A DNA stretch of 51,776 nucleotides from Pseudomonas sp. GD03858 (GCF_029840925.1 NZ_JAOCDM010000029.1:1-51776), one strand, 5' to 3'. Positions 23,316 through 34,899 are shown, counted from the first letter of the stretch. The notes: a model not told the origin generated them from the letters alone. A program made the numbers and translations.

Positions 23316-24916
23316 TCGCGCGGCTGCTCGCGCGGCCAGCTCAGGCTGAAACACGCCCCGCCCAGTTGCTCGCTGTGCCCGACCAGGGCACGGCCGCCGT
23401 GCCAGTAGATGATCCGCCGCACGATCGACAACCCCAATCCATGCCCGCCCGAGGCCCGGGTACGGCTGTCGTCGAGGCGGGTGAACGGGGTGAAGATGCG
23501 GTGCCACACCCCTTCGGGAATCCCGGGGCCGTCATCCTCCACATCGATGCGGCAACGCTGCTGGCCGATCTGGTAGCTCAGGCGCACTTCCGATTCGGCA
23601 TGGCGCATGGCATTGCGCACCAGGTTCTGCAGGGCCCGGTGCAGGTAGCGCGGCTCGGCCTCGACCCGGGCGTCGCCACCGTCGAGCCCGTGGCACACCC
23701 CACGCACCACCCGCACCTCGGCCCGCAGCGGCGCCAGCTCCTCGATCACCCGCGCCAGCAGCTCGTCCAGATCCACCACCTGGAAATGCAGGGCCGGCGC
23801 GCCCTGCTCCAGGCGGGCGTAGGTCAGCATCTCGTCGACCAGCTTGTCCAGGTCCTGGATATCGCCGTCCATGCCGGCCAGGTGCTTGGCCCGGCCCTCG
23901 TCGGTGCTGGCGCTCTCGATCATCTCCAGGCCGAAGCGCAGCCGCGCCACCGGCGTGCGCAACTCGTGGGACACCGCCCGCACCAGCTCGCGCTGCATGG
24001 TCAACGAGCGTTGCAGGTGCTCGGCCATGCCGTTGAAGGCTTCGGCCAGGCGACCCACCGAGTCGGCGTCGCCGGCCGGCACGCGCGTATCGAGGCTGCC
24101 CTCGGCGATGCGCGTGGCCGCCACCTCCAGACCCGACACGCGCCGCTCCAGCTGGCGCACCAGCAGGTAGACCACCAGCCCGATCAGGCACAGCCCGAGG
24201 AAGGCGATCAGGATCAGCAACTGCGGTGGATAGGGGTTGAGCTGGTACAGCGGGCCGATCTCCAGCACCCAGGGTGAGCCGGACAGCCCCGAGAACACGC
24301 GGATCGAGTCGCCGTCCCTGCCCAGGGCCATCACCGTGTCGCCCTCCTCCACCCGGCGGCGCTGGTCGTCGTCCAGGGCGGCACGCTCGATACGCTGCAG
24401 GGCGATGTCGAAGCCGAAGCCCTTGCTTTGGCGCAGCTGCGCCAGGCGCGCCTGCTGCTCGGTAACCGGGTAGCGCACCAATTCGTCGGCCAACAGATAA
24501 AGCGTGGCGCGGGCCAGCTGCTCGCTGATCTGCTTGACCTCGGCCACCAGCAGCAGGTCTTCGTGGCCGACCCGGCGCAACACCCGGGCGGCATGCGGGC
24601 CGGTCTTCTCCACCACCACCAGGTCGCGGTACAGCCGCGCCCGCTGCCCGCCGTCGAGGGTGAACGCCGACAGCGGCTGCAGGTCCAGCGGCACGCCGAG
24701 CAGGCGCTCCCAGATCACCAGCGAACGGGTGCGTTCCACCGCGTTCTGCTGCGCCAGGTTGTCGGCCATCAGGCTGAAGGTACCCTGGGCCAGGCGCTCG
24801 CGGTGCTGGCCGGCGCGGATCTCGTTGACCAGGTGCAGGCTGAGCACGCCGAGCACGGCCACCAGCACCAGCACCGCTAGCATGCCGCCATAGATACGCA
24901 GGAAGATCGAGTTCAT
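23312..24916 (-). CDS. RstB-like sensor histidine kinase
   Basis: Membrane kinase of 534 residues: transmembrane segment about 8-29, a long periplasmic region (about 31-231), second transmembrane segment about 232-253, HAMP, H317 in LVRAVSHELRTPVARL, then LVRNAMRHAE, EDDGPGIPEG and GHGLGLSIVRRI of the ATPase domain. The periplasmic QLARATLYLLADEL segment resembles the RstB/sensor group. It overlaps the response regulator stop by 4 bp. The stimulus is unknown. Confidence 0.9.
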   Translation of the reverse strand: MNSIFLRIYGGMLAVLVLVAVLGVLSLHLVNEIRAGQHRERLAQGTFSLMADNLAQQNAVERTRSLVIWERLLGVPLDLQPLSAFTLDGGQRARLYRDLVVVEKTGPHAARVLRRVGHEDLLLVAEVKQISEQLARATLYLLADELVRYPVTEQQARLAQLRQSKGFGFDIALQRIERAALDDDQRRRVEEGDTVMALGRDGDSIRVFSGLSGSPWVLEIGPLYQLNPYPPQLLILIAFLGLCLIGLVVYLLVRQLERRVSGLEVAATRIAEGSLDTRVPAGDADSVGRLAEAFNGMAEHLQRSLTMQRELVRAVSHELRTPVARLRFGLEMIESASTDEGRAKHLAGMDGDIQDLDKLVDEMLTYARLEQGAPALHFQVVDLDELLARVIEELAPLRAEVRVVRGVCHGLDGGDARVEAEPRYLHRALQNLVRNAMRHAESEVRLSYQIGQQRCRIDVEDDGPGIPEGVWHRIFTPFTRLDDSRTRASGGHGLGLSIVRRIIYWHGGRALVGHSEQLGGACFSLSWPREQPRD

Positions 24917-25608
24917 GGCGCCTCGCCGACGAACAAATAGCCCTTGCTGCGCAGGGTCTTGATCAGCCGCGGGGTGATCGGGTCATCGCCGATCTTGGGG
25001 CGGATCTTGGAAATGCGCACATCGATGGAGCGGTCCTGGCCGTCATAACCGACGCCGCGCAGCGAGGTGAAGATCTCCTCGCGGGACAGCACCCGCCCGG
25101 CGTTGCTCGCCAGCAGCCAGAGCAGATCGAACTCGGCGCCGGTCAGCTCGATCAGCTGGCCGTCCAGGCGCGCCTCGCGTTGTCGGCTGTCTATATGCAG
25201 CGGGCCGAAGCTCAGCTCCTGGCGCCGCTCCGGGGCCTCGCTGCGGCGCAGCAGGGCGTTGATGCGCGCCAGCAGCACGCGCGGGCGCACCGGCTTGCAT
25301 ACATAGTCGTCAGCGCCCAGGTCCAGGCCCTGGATCTGGTCCAGCTCGTCGCTGCGGGCGGTGAGCATGAGGATGGGGCCGGCGTACTGGCCACGCACCC
25401 GGCGGCAGATGCTCAGGCCATCCTCGCCGGGCAGCATCAGGTCGAGGATCACCAGGTCCGGCTGACTGTCGATGATGCGCCGAGCGGCACGGCCGCCGTC
25501 GCCTTCCACCGCCACCTCGAAGCCGTTGGCCTGGAGGTACTCGGCAGTGAGCTCGGCGAGGCGCTGGTCGTCCTCGACGATTAGGATGCGGTTGATTGGC
25601 TGGTCCAT
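24913..25608 (-). CDS. RstA-like OmpR-family response regulator
   Basis: A 231-residue regulator from ATG 25608 (MDQPINRILIVEDDQR); an upstream in-frame ATG at 25704 lies inside a REP pair and is rejected. D56 in LVILDLMLPGEDGL is the phospho-acceptor and YVCKPVRPR holds the conserved lysine. The winged helix (about 130-228) contains LTGAEFDLLWLLASNAGRVLSREEI and DVRISKIRPKIGDD, followed by TLRSKGYLF. It is the first gene of a two-gene operon with the RstB-like kinase. Targets are not visible nearby. Confidence 0.9.
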   Translation of the reverse strand: MDQPINRILIVEDDQRLAELTAEYLQANGFEVAVEGDGGRAARRIIDSQPDLVILDLMLPGEDGLSICRRVRGQYAGPILMLTARSDELDQIQGLDLGADDYVCKPVRPRVLLARINALLRRSEAPERRQELSFGPLHIDSRQREARLDGQLIELTGAEFDLLWLLASNAGRVLSREEIFTSLRGVGYDGQDRSIDVRISKIRPKIGDDPITPRLIKTLRSKGYLFVGEAP

Positions 25609-25650
25609 GGCCTTACCCTTCTTCTGGTTTTTTTCGGGCCTTGCTGTTGG

Positions 25651-25760
25651 CTGTTCCGGCCTCATCGCGGGGCAAGCCCGCTCCCACGCTGAATACAGAG
25701 CCATGCGTGAAGTACGGCGTCATGCGTGGGAGCGGGCTTGCCCCGCGATGAGGCCAGTAC
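25651..25760. repeat. REP inverted pair (family 2)
   Basis: GGCCTCATCGCGGGGCAAGC and its inverse GCTTGCCCCGCGATGAGGCC, with CTCCCAC/GTGGGAG arms, flank a 48-bp centre. It lies just upstream of the RstA-like gene, so that promoter must be within or beyond the REP. Confidence 0.92.
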
Positions 25761-26000
25761 AACCCTTTGATTCCAGCGAAAATCCACCTTCACCAAAGCG
25801 CAACATCAGCCCCGGATACTACGTCCCGCCCCCACCCCTGCCAACCACCCAGAACGCCCCACGACTGAACCGTTTTTTGTGATAGGGTTCGCGCCCGAAA
25901 AAATCTGCACGGCGGCATAGCACAGGCAAAAAATAGTGCAAACCTCTTGGGACAAGGCCTACAGCGAATACCCACGGATCACTCACAAAGTACCCACAAG

Positions 26001-26009
26001 TTATCCACA
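26001..26009 (+). promoter_or_regulatory. Perfect DnaA box upstream of nrdA
   Basis: TTATCCACA matches the DnaA box consensus exactly. It lies 28 bp before the first NrdR box; looser relatives (TACCCACAA at 25991, TACCCACGG at 25970) precede it. DnaA control of nrdAB is known in E. coli, so initiation-linked control is plausible here. Confidence 0.65.
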
Positions 26010-26019
26010 GACGCTCACC

Positions 26020-26048
26020 TTGCAAAGCCCCTGATACCGCATTATCTT
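26020..26048 (+). promoter_or_regulatory. Candidate nrdA promoter
   Basis: TTGCAA (26020-26025), a 17-bp spacer and TATCTT (26043-26048) form a plausible sigma-70 promoter whose -10 lies within the first NrdR box, so bound NrdR would block it. The predicted mRNA leader is about 410 nt. Confidence 0.45.
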
Positions 26049-26083
26049 GTATCCCTATCGCAGCGAACCACTAGATGTTGGGT
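26037..26083 (+). promoter_or_regulatory. Pair of NrdR boxes upstream of nrdA
   Basis: Box 1 (26037-26052) is CCGCATTATCTTGTAT and box 2 (26068-26083) is CCACTAGATGTTGGGT. Both match the 16-bp NrdR consensus acaCwAtATaTwGwgt at most positions, including the central C, AT and G. Equivalent bases are 31 bp apart, three helical turns, the usual NrdR spacing. Confidence 0.8.
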
Positions 26084-26166
26084 TTCGCGCAAAATCACAA
26101 ACACAAGTCGCCAGGCAAATTCAAGCGAATTTACCGACTGAACTTAACGTGATTTCAACAGCCAAA

Positions 26167-26433
26167 CCGCTCCTGCGGAGGGCGACCGAGGCAAGCCGCA
26201 GACGGCCTTGTTCGGGTATGAGTGTTGCAGGCAGTGCCTCCCACTCATCAGCAACAGATTTTGGGTACGCCCAGAACCTTTGACTTCGGCCAGGGAGCGG
26301 CAGGTTATTGCCCCTTATTCCTGAGTCTGTCCCGAAGTCGGTAAGCCCGAGCGGGCGTATGCGCGTGCATGACGCCTCCCCGCCCGGGCCATCGAGCAAG
26401 TGGACGGAACGGTGGGCGCCCCAACAAGGCGCC
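26167..26433 (+). promoter_or_regulatory. Structured 5' leader of nrdA (candidate cis-acting RNA)
   Basis: No ORF with support lies here, but consecutive helices do: CCGC/GCGG (26167-26178), CCGA-GCAAG with CTTGT-TCGG (26186-26215, one bulged G), ATGAGTG/CACTCAT (26218-26248) enclosing AGGC/GCCT, TTTTGGG/CCCAGAA closed by TACG (26259-26276), GACTTCGG/CCGAAGTC (26282-26339) enclosing GGCA/TGCC, GCCC/GGGC (26345-26356), and GGCGCC/GGCGCC (26415-26433) close to the start codon. GTTGC (26224-26228) can pair with GCAAC (26251-26255), making a pseudoknot with the ATGAGTG helix. I do not recognise it as a known riboswitch; cobalamin-riboswitch core elements are absent. Confidence 0.5.
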
Positions 26434-26466
26434 TGAACAAACTAGAAACTGTGGAGACACCCACCC

Positions 26467-29346
<2,880 letters not shown>

Positions 29347-29353
29347 AGGCCTG

Positions 29354-29397
29354 ATGCCGCAGAGGGGTGCCCAAGGGTGCCCCTCTGCGGCATTTTT
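29354..29397 (+). terminator. Strong rho-independent terminator after nrdA
   Basis: ATGCCGCAGAGGGG and CCCCTCTGCGGCAT pair perfectly around a short TGCCC-AA-GGG inner stem, followed by five T. It separates nrdA from nrdB. Confidence 0.95.
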
Positions 29398-29429
29398 GCG
29401 TCCGCGCAATGACCTGATGAAACGCAGTC

Positions 29430-29546
29430 CTGTAGGAGCGGCCTTGTGTCGCGAAAGGGGCGCGCAGCGGCCCCAGGATCTCAGCTCCGGCGCAAGATCG
29501 CCGGGGCGGCCATGCCGCCCTTTCGCGACACAAGGCCGCTCCTACA
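29430..29546. repeat. REP inverted pair (family 1)
   Basis: CTGTAGGAGCGGCCTTGTGT begins the left unit, and the inverse unit (TTTCGCGACACAAGGCCGCTC) ends the pair; the centre contains a further GATC-linked hairpin (CCGGCGCAAGATCGCCGG). It lies between the nrdA terminator and the nrdB promoter. Confidence 0.92.
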
Positions 29547-29559
29547 ACGACCCGAAAAA

Positions 29560-29606
29560 ACACAACATCCTGTATCCGAAAAATAAAAACGCACAACATA
29601 TAGTGC
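29560..29606 (+). promoter_or_regulatory. Pair of NrdR boxes upstream of nrdB
   Basis: Box 1 (29560-29575) is ACACAACATCCTGTAT and box 2 (29591-29606) is GCACAACATATAGTGC. Both fit the NrdR consensus, and the equivalent C residues are again 31 bp apart (29563 and 29594), exactly as at nrdA. Confidence 0.82.
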
Positions 29607-29616
29607 TAACTACTAT

Positions 29617-29644
29617 TTGCCGCTAAACTCCCTTCCCGTATAAA
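29617..29644 (+). promoter_or_regulatory. Candidate nrdB promoter
   Basis: TTGCCG (29617-29622), a 16-bp spacer and TATAAA (29639-29644) lie just after the second NrdR box. A second possible -10, TATACT, is at 29740. The leader downstream contains small hairpins CGAGAG/CTCTCG (about 29824-29840) and GGTTGC/GCAACC (about 29896-29912). Confidence 0.5.
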
Positions 29645-29934
29645 GACAACACGAGTTACCGTGAACGGACGCGCGAAAAACCGGTCGAAAAATTACCCTC
29701 GCCCGCCAGACTCGCGCCCCGACCGAAAGCGAATTCCGGTATACTCCGCCCCCTCTGAAAAGGGCACCCTTTCAAGTCCCTGGCCCCTCCCCGAGGCCTG
29801 GCCAGGCACGAACCCAGATGTAACGAGAGTCAGCCTCTCGAGCTGTCCATTCGCCGTAACGGCCTTGCGTCAGGCATCACATTCTTAAAATCCAACCGGT
29901 TGCCCCGCGCAACCCTCTAGCAGGAGCCAGGACC

Positions 29935-31185
29935 ATGCTGAGCTGGGACGAATTCGACAAAGAAGACGGTGAAGTCGCCGCCAAAGGCAACACCCCCGCG
30001 CAGGCCGCAGCCGCCACCACCCTCGACAAGCTCGACAGCGCCGGCGGTGCCGCCGCCCTGGAAGCCCGCGCCGCCACCGCCGCCGACTCCGACGCCGTCA
30101 AGCGCGCCAAGGCTGCGCTGGACGCCCTGGACATCGCGGAAGGCCTGGCCGAGCTGGAAGGCTCCTCGGCCCGCGTCGCGGTCGATGAAAAGCGCATGAT
30201 CAACTGCCGCGCCGACCTCAACCAGCTGGTCCCGTTCAAGTACGACTGGGCCTGGCAGAAGTACCTCGACGGCTGCGCCAACCACTGGATGCCGCAAGAG
30301 GTCAACATGACCGCCGACATCGCCCTGTGGAAGAGCATGGACGGCCTGACCGAAGACGAGCGCCGCATCGTGATGCGCAACCTCGGCTTCTTCTCCACCG
30401 CCGACTCGCTGGTTGCCAACAACCTGGCCCTGGCCGTGTACCGCCTGATCACCAACCCGGAGTGCCGCCAGTACATCCTGCGCCAGGCCTTCGAAGAGGC
30501 GATCCACACCCACGCCTACCAGTACTGCATCGAGTCGCTGGGCATGGATGAAGGCGAGATCTTCAACATGTACCACGAGATCCCGTCGGTCGCGAAAAAA
30601 GCCGCCTGGGGCCTGAAGTACACCCGCGCCATCTCGGATCCGGAGTTCAACACCGGTACCGTCGAAACCGACAAAGAGCTGCTGCGCAACCTGATCGCCT
30701 ACTACTGCGTGCTGGAAGGCATCTTCTTCTACTGCGGCTTCACCCAGATCCTGTCCATGGGCCGCCGCAACAAGATGACCGGCGTCGCCGAGCAGTTCCA
30801 GTACATCCTGCGCGACGAGTCCATGCACCTGAACTTCGGCATCGACGTGATCAACCAGATCAAGATCGAGAACCCGCACCTGTGGGATGCCGCGATGAAG
30901 GAAGAGGCTACCCAGATGATTCTGCAGGGTACCCAGCTGGAGATCGAATACGCCCGTGACACCATGCCACGCGGCGTGCTGGGCATGAACGCGGCGATGA
31001 TGGAGGATTACCTCAAGTTCATTGCCAACCGTCGACTGACCCAGATTGGTCTGAAGGAAGAGTATCCGGGGACTACCAACCCGTTCCCTTGGATGAGTGA
31101 GATCATGGACTTGAAGAAGGAGAAGAACTTCTTTGAGACTCGGGTTATCGAGTACCAGACTGGTGGTGCTCTGAGCTGGGATTGA
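29935..31185 (+). CDS. nrdB: Class Ia ribonucleotide reductase, small subunit NrdB
   Basis: Beta subunit (416 residues) that holds the di-iron tyrosyl-radical cofactor. A long alanine-rich N-terminal extension (about 1-85) precedes the ferritin-like core. E188 and H191 ([10 protein letters not shown]) are metal ligands and Y195 in the same motif is the radical tyrosine (E-x-x-H-x-x-x-Y). [20 protein letters not shown] carries another ligand region and [14 protein letters not shown] the last E and H. The C-terminal tail ending GGALSWD is the part that docks on NrdA. AGGAGCC lies 9 bp before the ATG. It is controlled by its own NrdR pair. Confidence 0.97.
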   Translation: MLSWDEFDKEDGEVAAKGNTPAQAAAATTLDKLDSAGGAAALEARAATAADSDAVKRAKAALDALDIAEGLAELEGSSARVAVDEKRMINCRADLNQLVPFKYDWAWQKYLDGCANHWMPQEVNMTADIALWKSMDGLTEDERRIVMRNLGFFSTADSLVANNLALAVYRLITNPECRQYILRQAFEEAIHTHAYQYCIESLGMDEGEIFNMYHEIPSVAKKAAWGLKYTRAISDPEFNTGTVETDKELLRNLIAYYCVLEGIFFYCGFTQILSMGRRNKMTGVAEQFQYILRDESMHLNFGIDVINQIKIENPHLWDAAMKEEATQMILQGTQLEIEYARDTMPRGVLGMNAAMMEDYLKFIANRRLTQIGLKEEYPGTTNPFPWMSEIMDLKKEKNFFETRVIEYQTGGALSWD

Positions 31186-31203
31186 TCGTCCCGCCATCCA
31201 GAA

Positions 31204-31229
31204 AGGCTGCCTTCGGGCAGCCTTTTTTT
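31204..31229 (+). terminator. Rho-independent terminator after nrdB
   Basis: AGGCTGCC-TTCG-GGCAGCCT, a UUCG tetraloop hairpin, followed by seven T. Textbook intrinsic terminator. Confidence 0.96.
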
Positions 31230-31277
31230 ATGCTCGTGTCCCAAGCGCCCATCTGGGCTATGCAACCTCCGCACTCA

Positions 31278-32312
31278 TCAGCTACGAAACGACTGCCCCA
31301 GAAATTCGGTAATCAATAAAACGATCTGCCGCTGGATCAGCGCCCGCGGTCGAGCGTTATCGCCATCCCGGCAAATAATGCCATCGCCTGGAGCATCTTC
31401 TTCGAGCAACGCCACCGCGCCAGGTTTGCACATCGACAAAAAGCTGAAGTGGCTGGCGTCCTTGATCTCGACATAGCGACTCGTCGCCGGGGGCAACCGC
31501 TTGGCCAGGTCGGCGGATTCCAACTGTGCCGGGAGCTCTTCAGAAGGTGCGCCCGCCGCGATCACCAGTGCCGGCACCGGCAACGTCGCCAGGCTTTCAG
31601 TGGTCATGCCACGTGACAGGCCCAGGTCCAGGGTGATGATGGCCGTGACACGTCTGTCGCTCAGGTCGCCACCCAGCCGGGACTTCGCAGCCAAGTCGGG
31701 ATTGATCTGTTTGTAAACGCCACAACTGGCCAGTTGTGGATGGGCCGTGCAGTCCTGGGAAAAACGCTCGGGATCGAACCGGGACCCGGCGATTTCCAGG
31801 GCGGTCCAGCCACCGAGTGAGTGACCTGCCACTGCAATTTTTCCCTTCGCCACTGCCCCAAATCGATCCGGCTGAGCCAGGACCGCATCGATGGCCCGTT
31901 GCAGATCGATGGGACGCTGCCACAACTGTGCGGCGGCTTCAGGGTTGCGATTGCGGGTGGTCGTTCCGGGGTGGTTGACCGCCGCCACCATGTAACCCTG
32001 CCGCACCAGCGCACTGGCCAGCCATGACTGGTTCCCCCAGTTACCGCGAAAACCATGGGAAAGCACCACCAGTGGATGCGCGCCAGAGGCCGGGGGGGCA
32101 TCGCGTACGGCAAGGTCACCGACAAACACCGGGGTATCCGCGATCAGCTGCGGCGTGGCCGTGGAGGTACTCGGGTACCAGACGACCAGTTCCAGCGGGC
32201 GACCATTTTGCTCGTCCGCCAATGTAGAGGTCCGAAAACCGATGGGAATATCGCCCGCGAATGCAGGCAGGTTCAGACAGATAGAGAGCAAGAAGCCGAG
32301 CACTGTTTTCAT
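31278..32312 (-). CDS. Exported alpha/beta hydrolase (PAF-acetylhydrolase/dienelactone-hydrolase-like)
   Basis: A 344-residue protein with a signal peptide (MKTVLGFLLSICLNLPAFA). The core has the nucleophile motif GHSLGG in KIAVAGHSLGGWTALE, the oxyanion segment LVVLSHGFRGNWGNQSW, VNHPGTTTRNRN, and a late histidine in IKDASHFSFLSMC. The overall pattern resembles bacterial platelet-activating-factor acetylhydrolase-like esterases. The substrate cannot be read from sequence. It is a single minus-strand gene; its start is supported by GGAAGAAAAACAATG on that strand. Confidence 0.82.
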   Translation of the reverse strand: MKTVLGFLLSICLNLPAFAGDIPIGFRTSTLADEQNGRPLELVVWYPSTSTATPQLIADTPVFVGDLAVRDAPPASGAHPLVVLSHGFRGNWGNQSWLASALVRQGYMVAAVNHPGTTTRNRNPEAAAQLWQRPIDLQRAIDAVLAQPDRFGAVAKGKIAVAGHSLGGWTALEIAGSRFDPERFSQDCTAHPQLASCGVYKQINPDLAAKSRLGGDLSDRRVTAIITLDLGLSRGMTTESLATLPVPALVIAAGAPSEELPAQLESADLAKRLPPATSRYVEIKDASHFSFLSMCKPGAVALLEEDAPGDGIICRDGDNARPRALIQRQIVLLITEFLGQSFRS

Positions 32313-32461
32313 TGTTTTTCTTCCTTGAAGGGATCAGCGCCGATTGGACGTGATCGGGTGCGCGGGAAACATATCAGCCGTCATGGCGACACGCACAGCA
32401 CATTCGATTGATATGACTTGAACTGGAGCTTGCCCGCAAACATCGGCGAATCAGGTGCCAT

Positions 32462-32507
32462 GTATCACGGCACCTGCTTCGCAGGTAAGCCTGCTCCCAC
32501 AGGATCC
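32462..32507. repeat. Degenerate REP-like unit
   Basis: ACGGCACCTGCTTCGCAGGT with AAGCCTGCTCCCACAGG resembles a third, diverged REP-like repeat. It is a single copy and lies in the interval between the hydrolase and acetyltransferase genes, which is otherwise featureless. Confidence 0.5.
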
Positions 32508-32527
32508 TTCAACTGCCCCGAACTTTC

Positions 32528-32998
32528 CTAGTGGGCTACATCCATGGGCATCCGGTACTCGATCACCCCTGGCTTCTCGGCAATCCAGTCATACAACCGC
32601 TGCGCAGTCCGGTTGGTCTCCTGGGTATGCCAGTACAGCCGGTCGCACCGCTGCTGCCGGGCCTGGCCCTGGACGAACTCGATCAGTTGCTTGCCGATCA
32701 TTCGCCCCCGGGCGCTCGGGCACACGTACAGGTCTTCCAGGTAGCAGAAGTCGTTGCGCCCCCAGGTCGAGCGGTGGAACACATAGTGGACGAAGCCGAA
32801 GAGCCGTTCGCCGTCGGTGGCCACGGCGCAGTGCATGGGCTCGGCCGGGTCGAAGAAGCGGGCCCAGGTGCACTCGGTGATGGCTGGGCCCAGGTCTACC
32901 TGGTAGAAGGCCTGGTATTGCGCCCAGTAGTCGCGCCAGGGCTGAAGGTCGGTTTGCTTCGCTTCGCGGATGAAGACAGGTAGTTGGGTGGTGGTCAT
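32528..32998 (-). CDS. GNAT-family N-acetyltransferase
   Basis: A 156-residue acetyltransferase that should use acetyl-CoA on an amine. Start ATG 32998 (MTTTQLPVFIREAKQTDL) follows AAAGGGG; the longer upstream frame is REP sequence. The core shows YLEDLYVCPSARGRMIGKQLIEFV, the acetyl-CoA-binding motif A, then YWHTQETNRTAQRLYD, as in the spermine/spermidine-type GNAT subgroup. It is divergent from the MocR-family regulator, which may control it. Confidence 0.85.
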   Translation of the reverse strand: MTTTQLPVFIREAKQTDLQPWRDYWAQYQAFYQVDLGPAITECTWARFFDPAEPMHCAVATDGERLFGFVHYVFHRSTWGRNDFCYLEDLYVCPSARGRMIGKQLIEFVQGQARQQRCDRLYWHTQETNRTAQRLYDWIAEKPGVIEYRMPMDVAH

Positions 32999-33115
32999 TG
33001 GTGGAACCCCTTTTGGGCAAAGCAGTGTGAATGAGTGAGGGGGCCGGCCTGCCCGTAGCGCTTGCCTTCCTTGGTGGTTGCTTGCGGGCTTGGGTTTTAT
33101 AGCGGATAAATGGTT

Positions 33116-33147
33116 GGTTTTTACCTGCCAATTGATTGGTAATAACC
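33116..33147. promoter_or_regulatory. Nested dyad between GNAT and MocR genes
   Basis: GGTTTTTACC and GGTAATAACC form a 10-bp inverted repeat with one mismatch and a 12-bp centre, which itself contains the palindrome CCAATTGATTGG (33128-33139). The position between divergent genes suggests the operator of the MocR regulator. Confidence 0.5.
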
Positions 33148-33191
33148 AGACCATTTTGGGGATCTGGACAGGGGCAAGGCTTGAGATTGCC

Positions 33192-33281
33192 GGGGGCGCT
33201 TTGCGCCCCTTTCGCGACACAAGGCCGCTCCTACAGGGGATCGCGGTCGACTGGAGCGGCCTTGTGTCGTGAAGCAGCCCC
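33192..33281. repeat. REP inverted pair (family 1, decayed right arm)
   Basis: The left unit GGGGGCGCTTTGCGCCCC with TTTCGCGACACAAGGCCGCTC is intact; the right unit (CTGGAGCGGCCTTGTGTCGTG) has changes. It lies directly before the MocR gene. Confidence 0.85.
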
Positions 33282-33328
33282 AGCATTGGCAGCCATTAAT
33301 CAGGTCCATCAGCCAGGGAATCAGGCCA

Positions 33329-34828
33329 ATGTTCAAACACGCGCAGCTGGAATCGGTGAAAGCCTGGATCAACGACCCCGCCCATAGCGCGCTGGCCTTG
33401 CATGTGCGTATCCAACGGGCGATCCGCCAGTTGATCCTCGACGGCGCACTGCCGGTGGGCAAGGCGCTGCCCGCCTCGCGCCCGCTGGCTCAGTCCCTGG
33501 GCGTCTCGCGGGACACCGTGGAGTCGGCCTACAGCCAGTTGCACGCCGAGGGCTTTATCGAACGGCGCGTGGGCAGCGGCAGCTTCGTGTCGCAACGGGC
33601 CCGGTGCCTGCCGTCGCGCAAGCGCCAGCGTCCAGTACATCAGGAAGCCCCGGTGCAGTTGAGCCGCCGAGGTGAAGCCGTGTTGCACAACGGTGGCGTC
33701 CACAACTTCCAGTCGCCCCGCCCCTTCGCCCCGGGCGTGGCCGAAACCCGGCACTTCCCCCTGGCCATCTGGGAGAAGCTGGAGCGGCAGGTGTACAAGG
33801 AATACGGCACACGGGCGCTGGAACACAGCGAGCCGCAGGGCATGGCCCCCTTGCGCAGGGCAATCGCCGACTACCTCAACCTCGAGCGCGGGGCCCAGGC
33901 ATCCGCCGAGCGCATCCTGATCCTCACCAGCTCGCAGCAGGCCCTCGGCCTGTGCGCCCAGGTGCTCATGGACGCAGGCGACCAGGTGCTGGTCGAGGAC
34001 CCGCTGTACCAGGGCACCCGCAAAGCGGTCACCGCCGCCGGCCTGGCATGCGTGCCGGTCCCGGTGGACGCGCACGGCCTGCAGGTGGACGCCATGGCCC
34101 GGCTGGCACCGGATGCCCGGGCGGTATTCCTCACCCCTTCGCACCAATACCCGACCGGCGCGACCCTGGCACTGGACCGGCGCCTGCTGGCGATCGAATG
34201 GGCCCGCCAGCAACGCGCCTGGATCATCGAGGACGACTACGACAGCGAGTTCCACTACGCCGGCCGCCCCACCGCCTGCGTGCAGGGCCTGGACCCACAC
34301 GACCGCACGCTGTACATCGGCACCTTCACCAAATCGCTGTTCGCCGGCCTGCGCATCGGCTACCTGCTGCTGCCGCCCCAGCTCGTCGCGCCGATGACCG
34401 CCGCCCGCACGTTGCAGGACGGGCATAACGCCTCCATCGCCCAGCTGACCCTGGCCCGGTTCATGGAAGGCGGGCACTTCAACGCCCATGTGCGGGCCAT
34501 GCGCACGCTCTACGCCGAGCGCCGGGATGTGCTGGCGGATCTGCTGCGCAAGCACCTGGGGGCGTTTCTCGTGCCGCAGGTGCCCGCCGGTGGGCTGCAG
34601 ATGCCCTGCCATTTCGTGCAGGGCTTGCCTGAAGACGCCGTGGTCAGGGCGGCACGCGGGGTGGGGATCGATCTGTTGGGGCTGGGCAGCTTGTACGCGG
34701 TGCCGAGGAACGATGCCGGCTTGCTGATGGGGTTTGCGGCACTGACACCCGCTGAGATGAGGGAGGCGGTGGTGAAACTGGAGAAGGTGCTGGCAGGTCT
34801 GGTCACTTCGGGACGTTCGATGCGGTAG
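33329..34828 (+). CDS. MocR/PdxR-family transcriptional regulator
   Basis: A 499-residue fusion of a GntR-type winged helix and an aminotransferase-like PLP domain. It starts at MFKHAQLESVKAW; the 20 codons upstream are REP-derived and rejected. The helix-turn-helix (about 18-85) has LPVGKALPASRPLAQSLGVSRDTVESAYSQL. The PLP lysine is K335 in YIGTFTKSLFAGLRIGYLL, and IIEDDYDSEFHY is the pyridine-binding aspartate segment. MocR proteins usually sense PLP or an amino compound and regulate a divergent neighbour, here the GNAT gene. Confidence 0.9.
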   Translation: MFKHAQLESVKAWINDPAHSALALHVRIQRAIRQLILDGALPVGKALPASRPLAQSLGVSRDTVESAYSQLHAEGFIERRVGSGSFVSQRARCLPSRKRQRPVHQEAPVQLSRRGEAVLHNGGVHNFQSPRPFAPGVAETRHFPLAIWEKLERQVYKEYGTRALEHSEPQGMAPLRRAIADYLNLERGAQASAERILILTSSQQALGLCAQVLMDAGDQVLVEDPLYQGTRKAVTAAGLACVPVPVDAHGLQVDAMARLAPDARAVFLTPSHQYPTGATLALDRRLLAIEWARQQRAWIIEDDYDSEFHYAGRPTACVQGLDPHDRTLYIGTFTKSLFAGLRIGYLLLPPQLVAPMTAARTLQDGHNASIAQLTLARFMEGGHFNAHVRAMRTLYAERRDVLADLLRKHLGAFLVPQVPAGGLQMPCHFVQGLPEDAVVRAARGVGIDLLGLGSLYAVPRNDAGLLMGFAALTPAEMREAVVKLEKVLAGLVTSGRSMR

Positions 34829-34899
34829 CCCGTTCTGCGCGAAACGAAATGTGGTAAACCAATCGCTGAAATCCGCCGCGAATACCAGGATCAGACAAC

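Noticed and set aside
26167..26433. Cobalamin riboswitch upstream of nrdA
   Set aside because: The conserved B12-box and core segments are missing, and nrdA is the B12-independent class Ia enzyme.
29661..29888. 75-residue ORF in the nrdB leader
   Set aside because: No ribosome site, odd composition, and it overlaps a probable promoter and leader hairpins.
29917..31197. 426-residue minus-strand frame opposite nrdB
   Set aside because: Shadow of nrdB; the sense frame is unambiguous.
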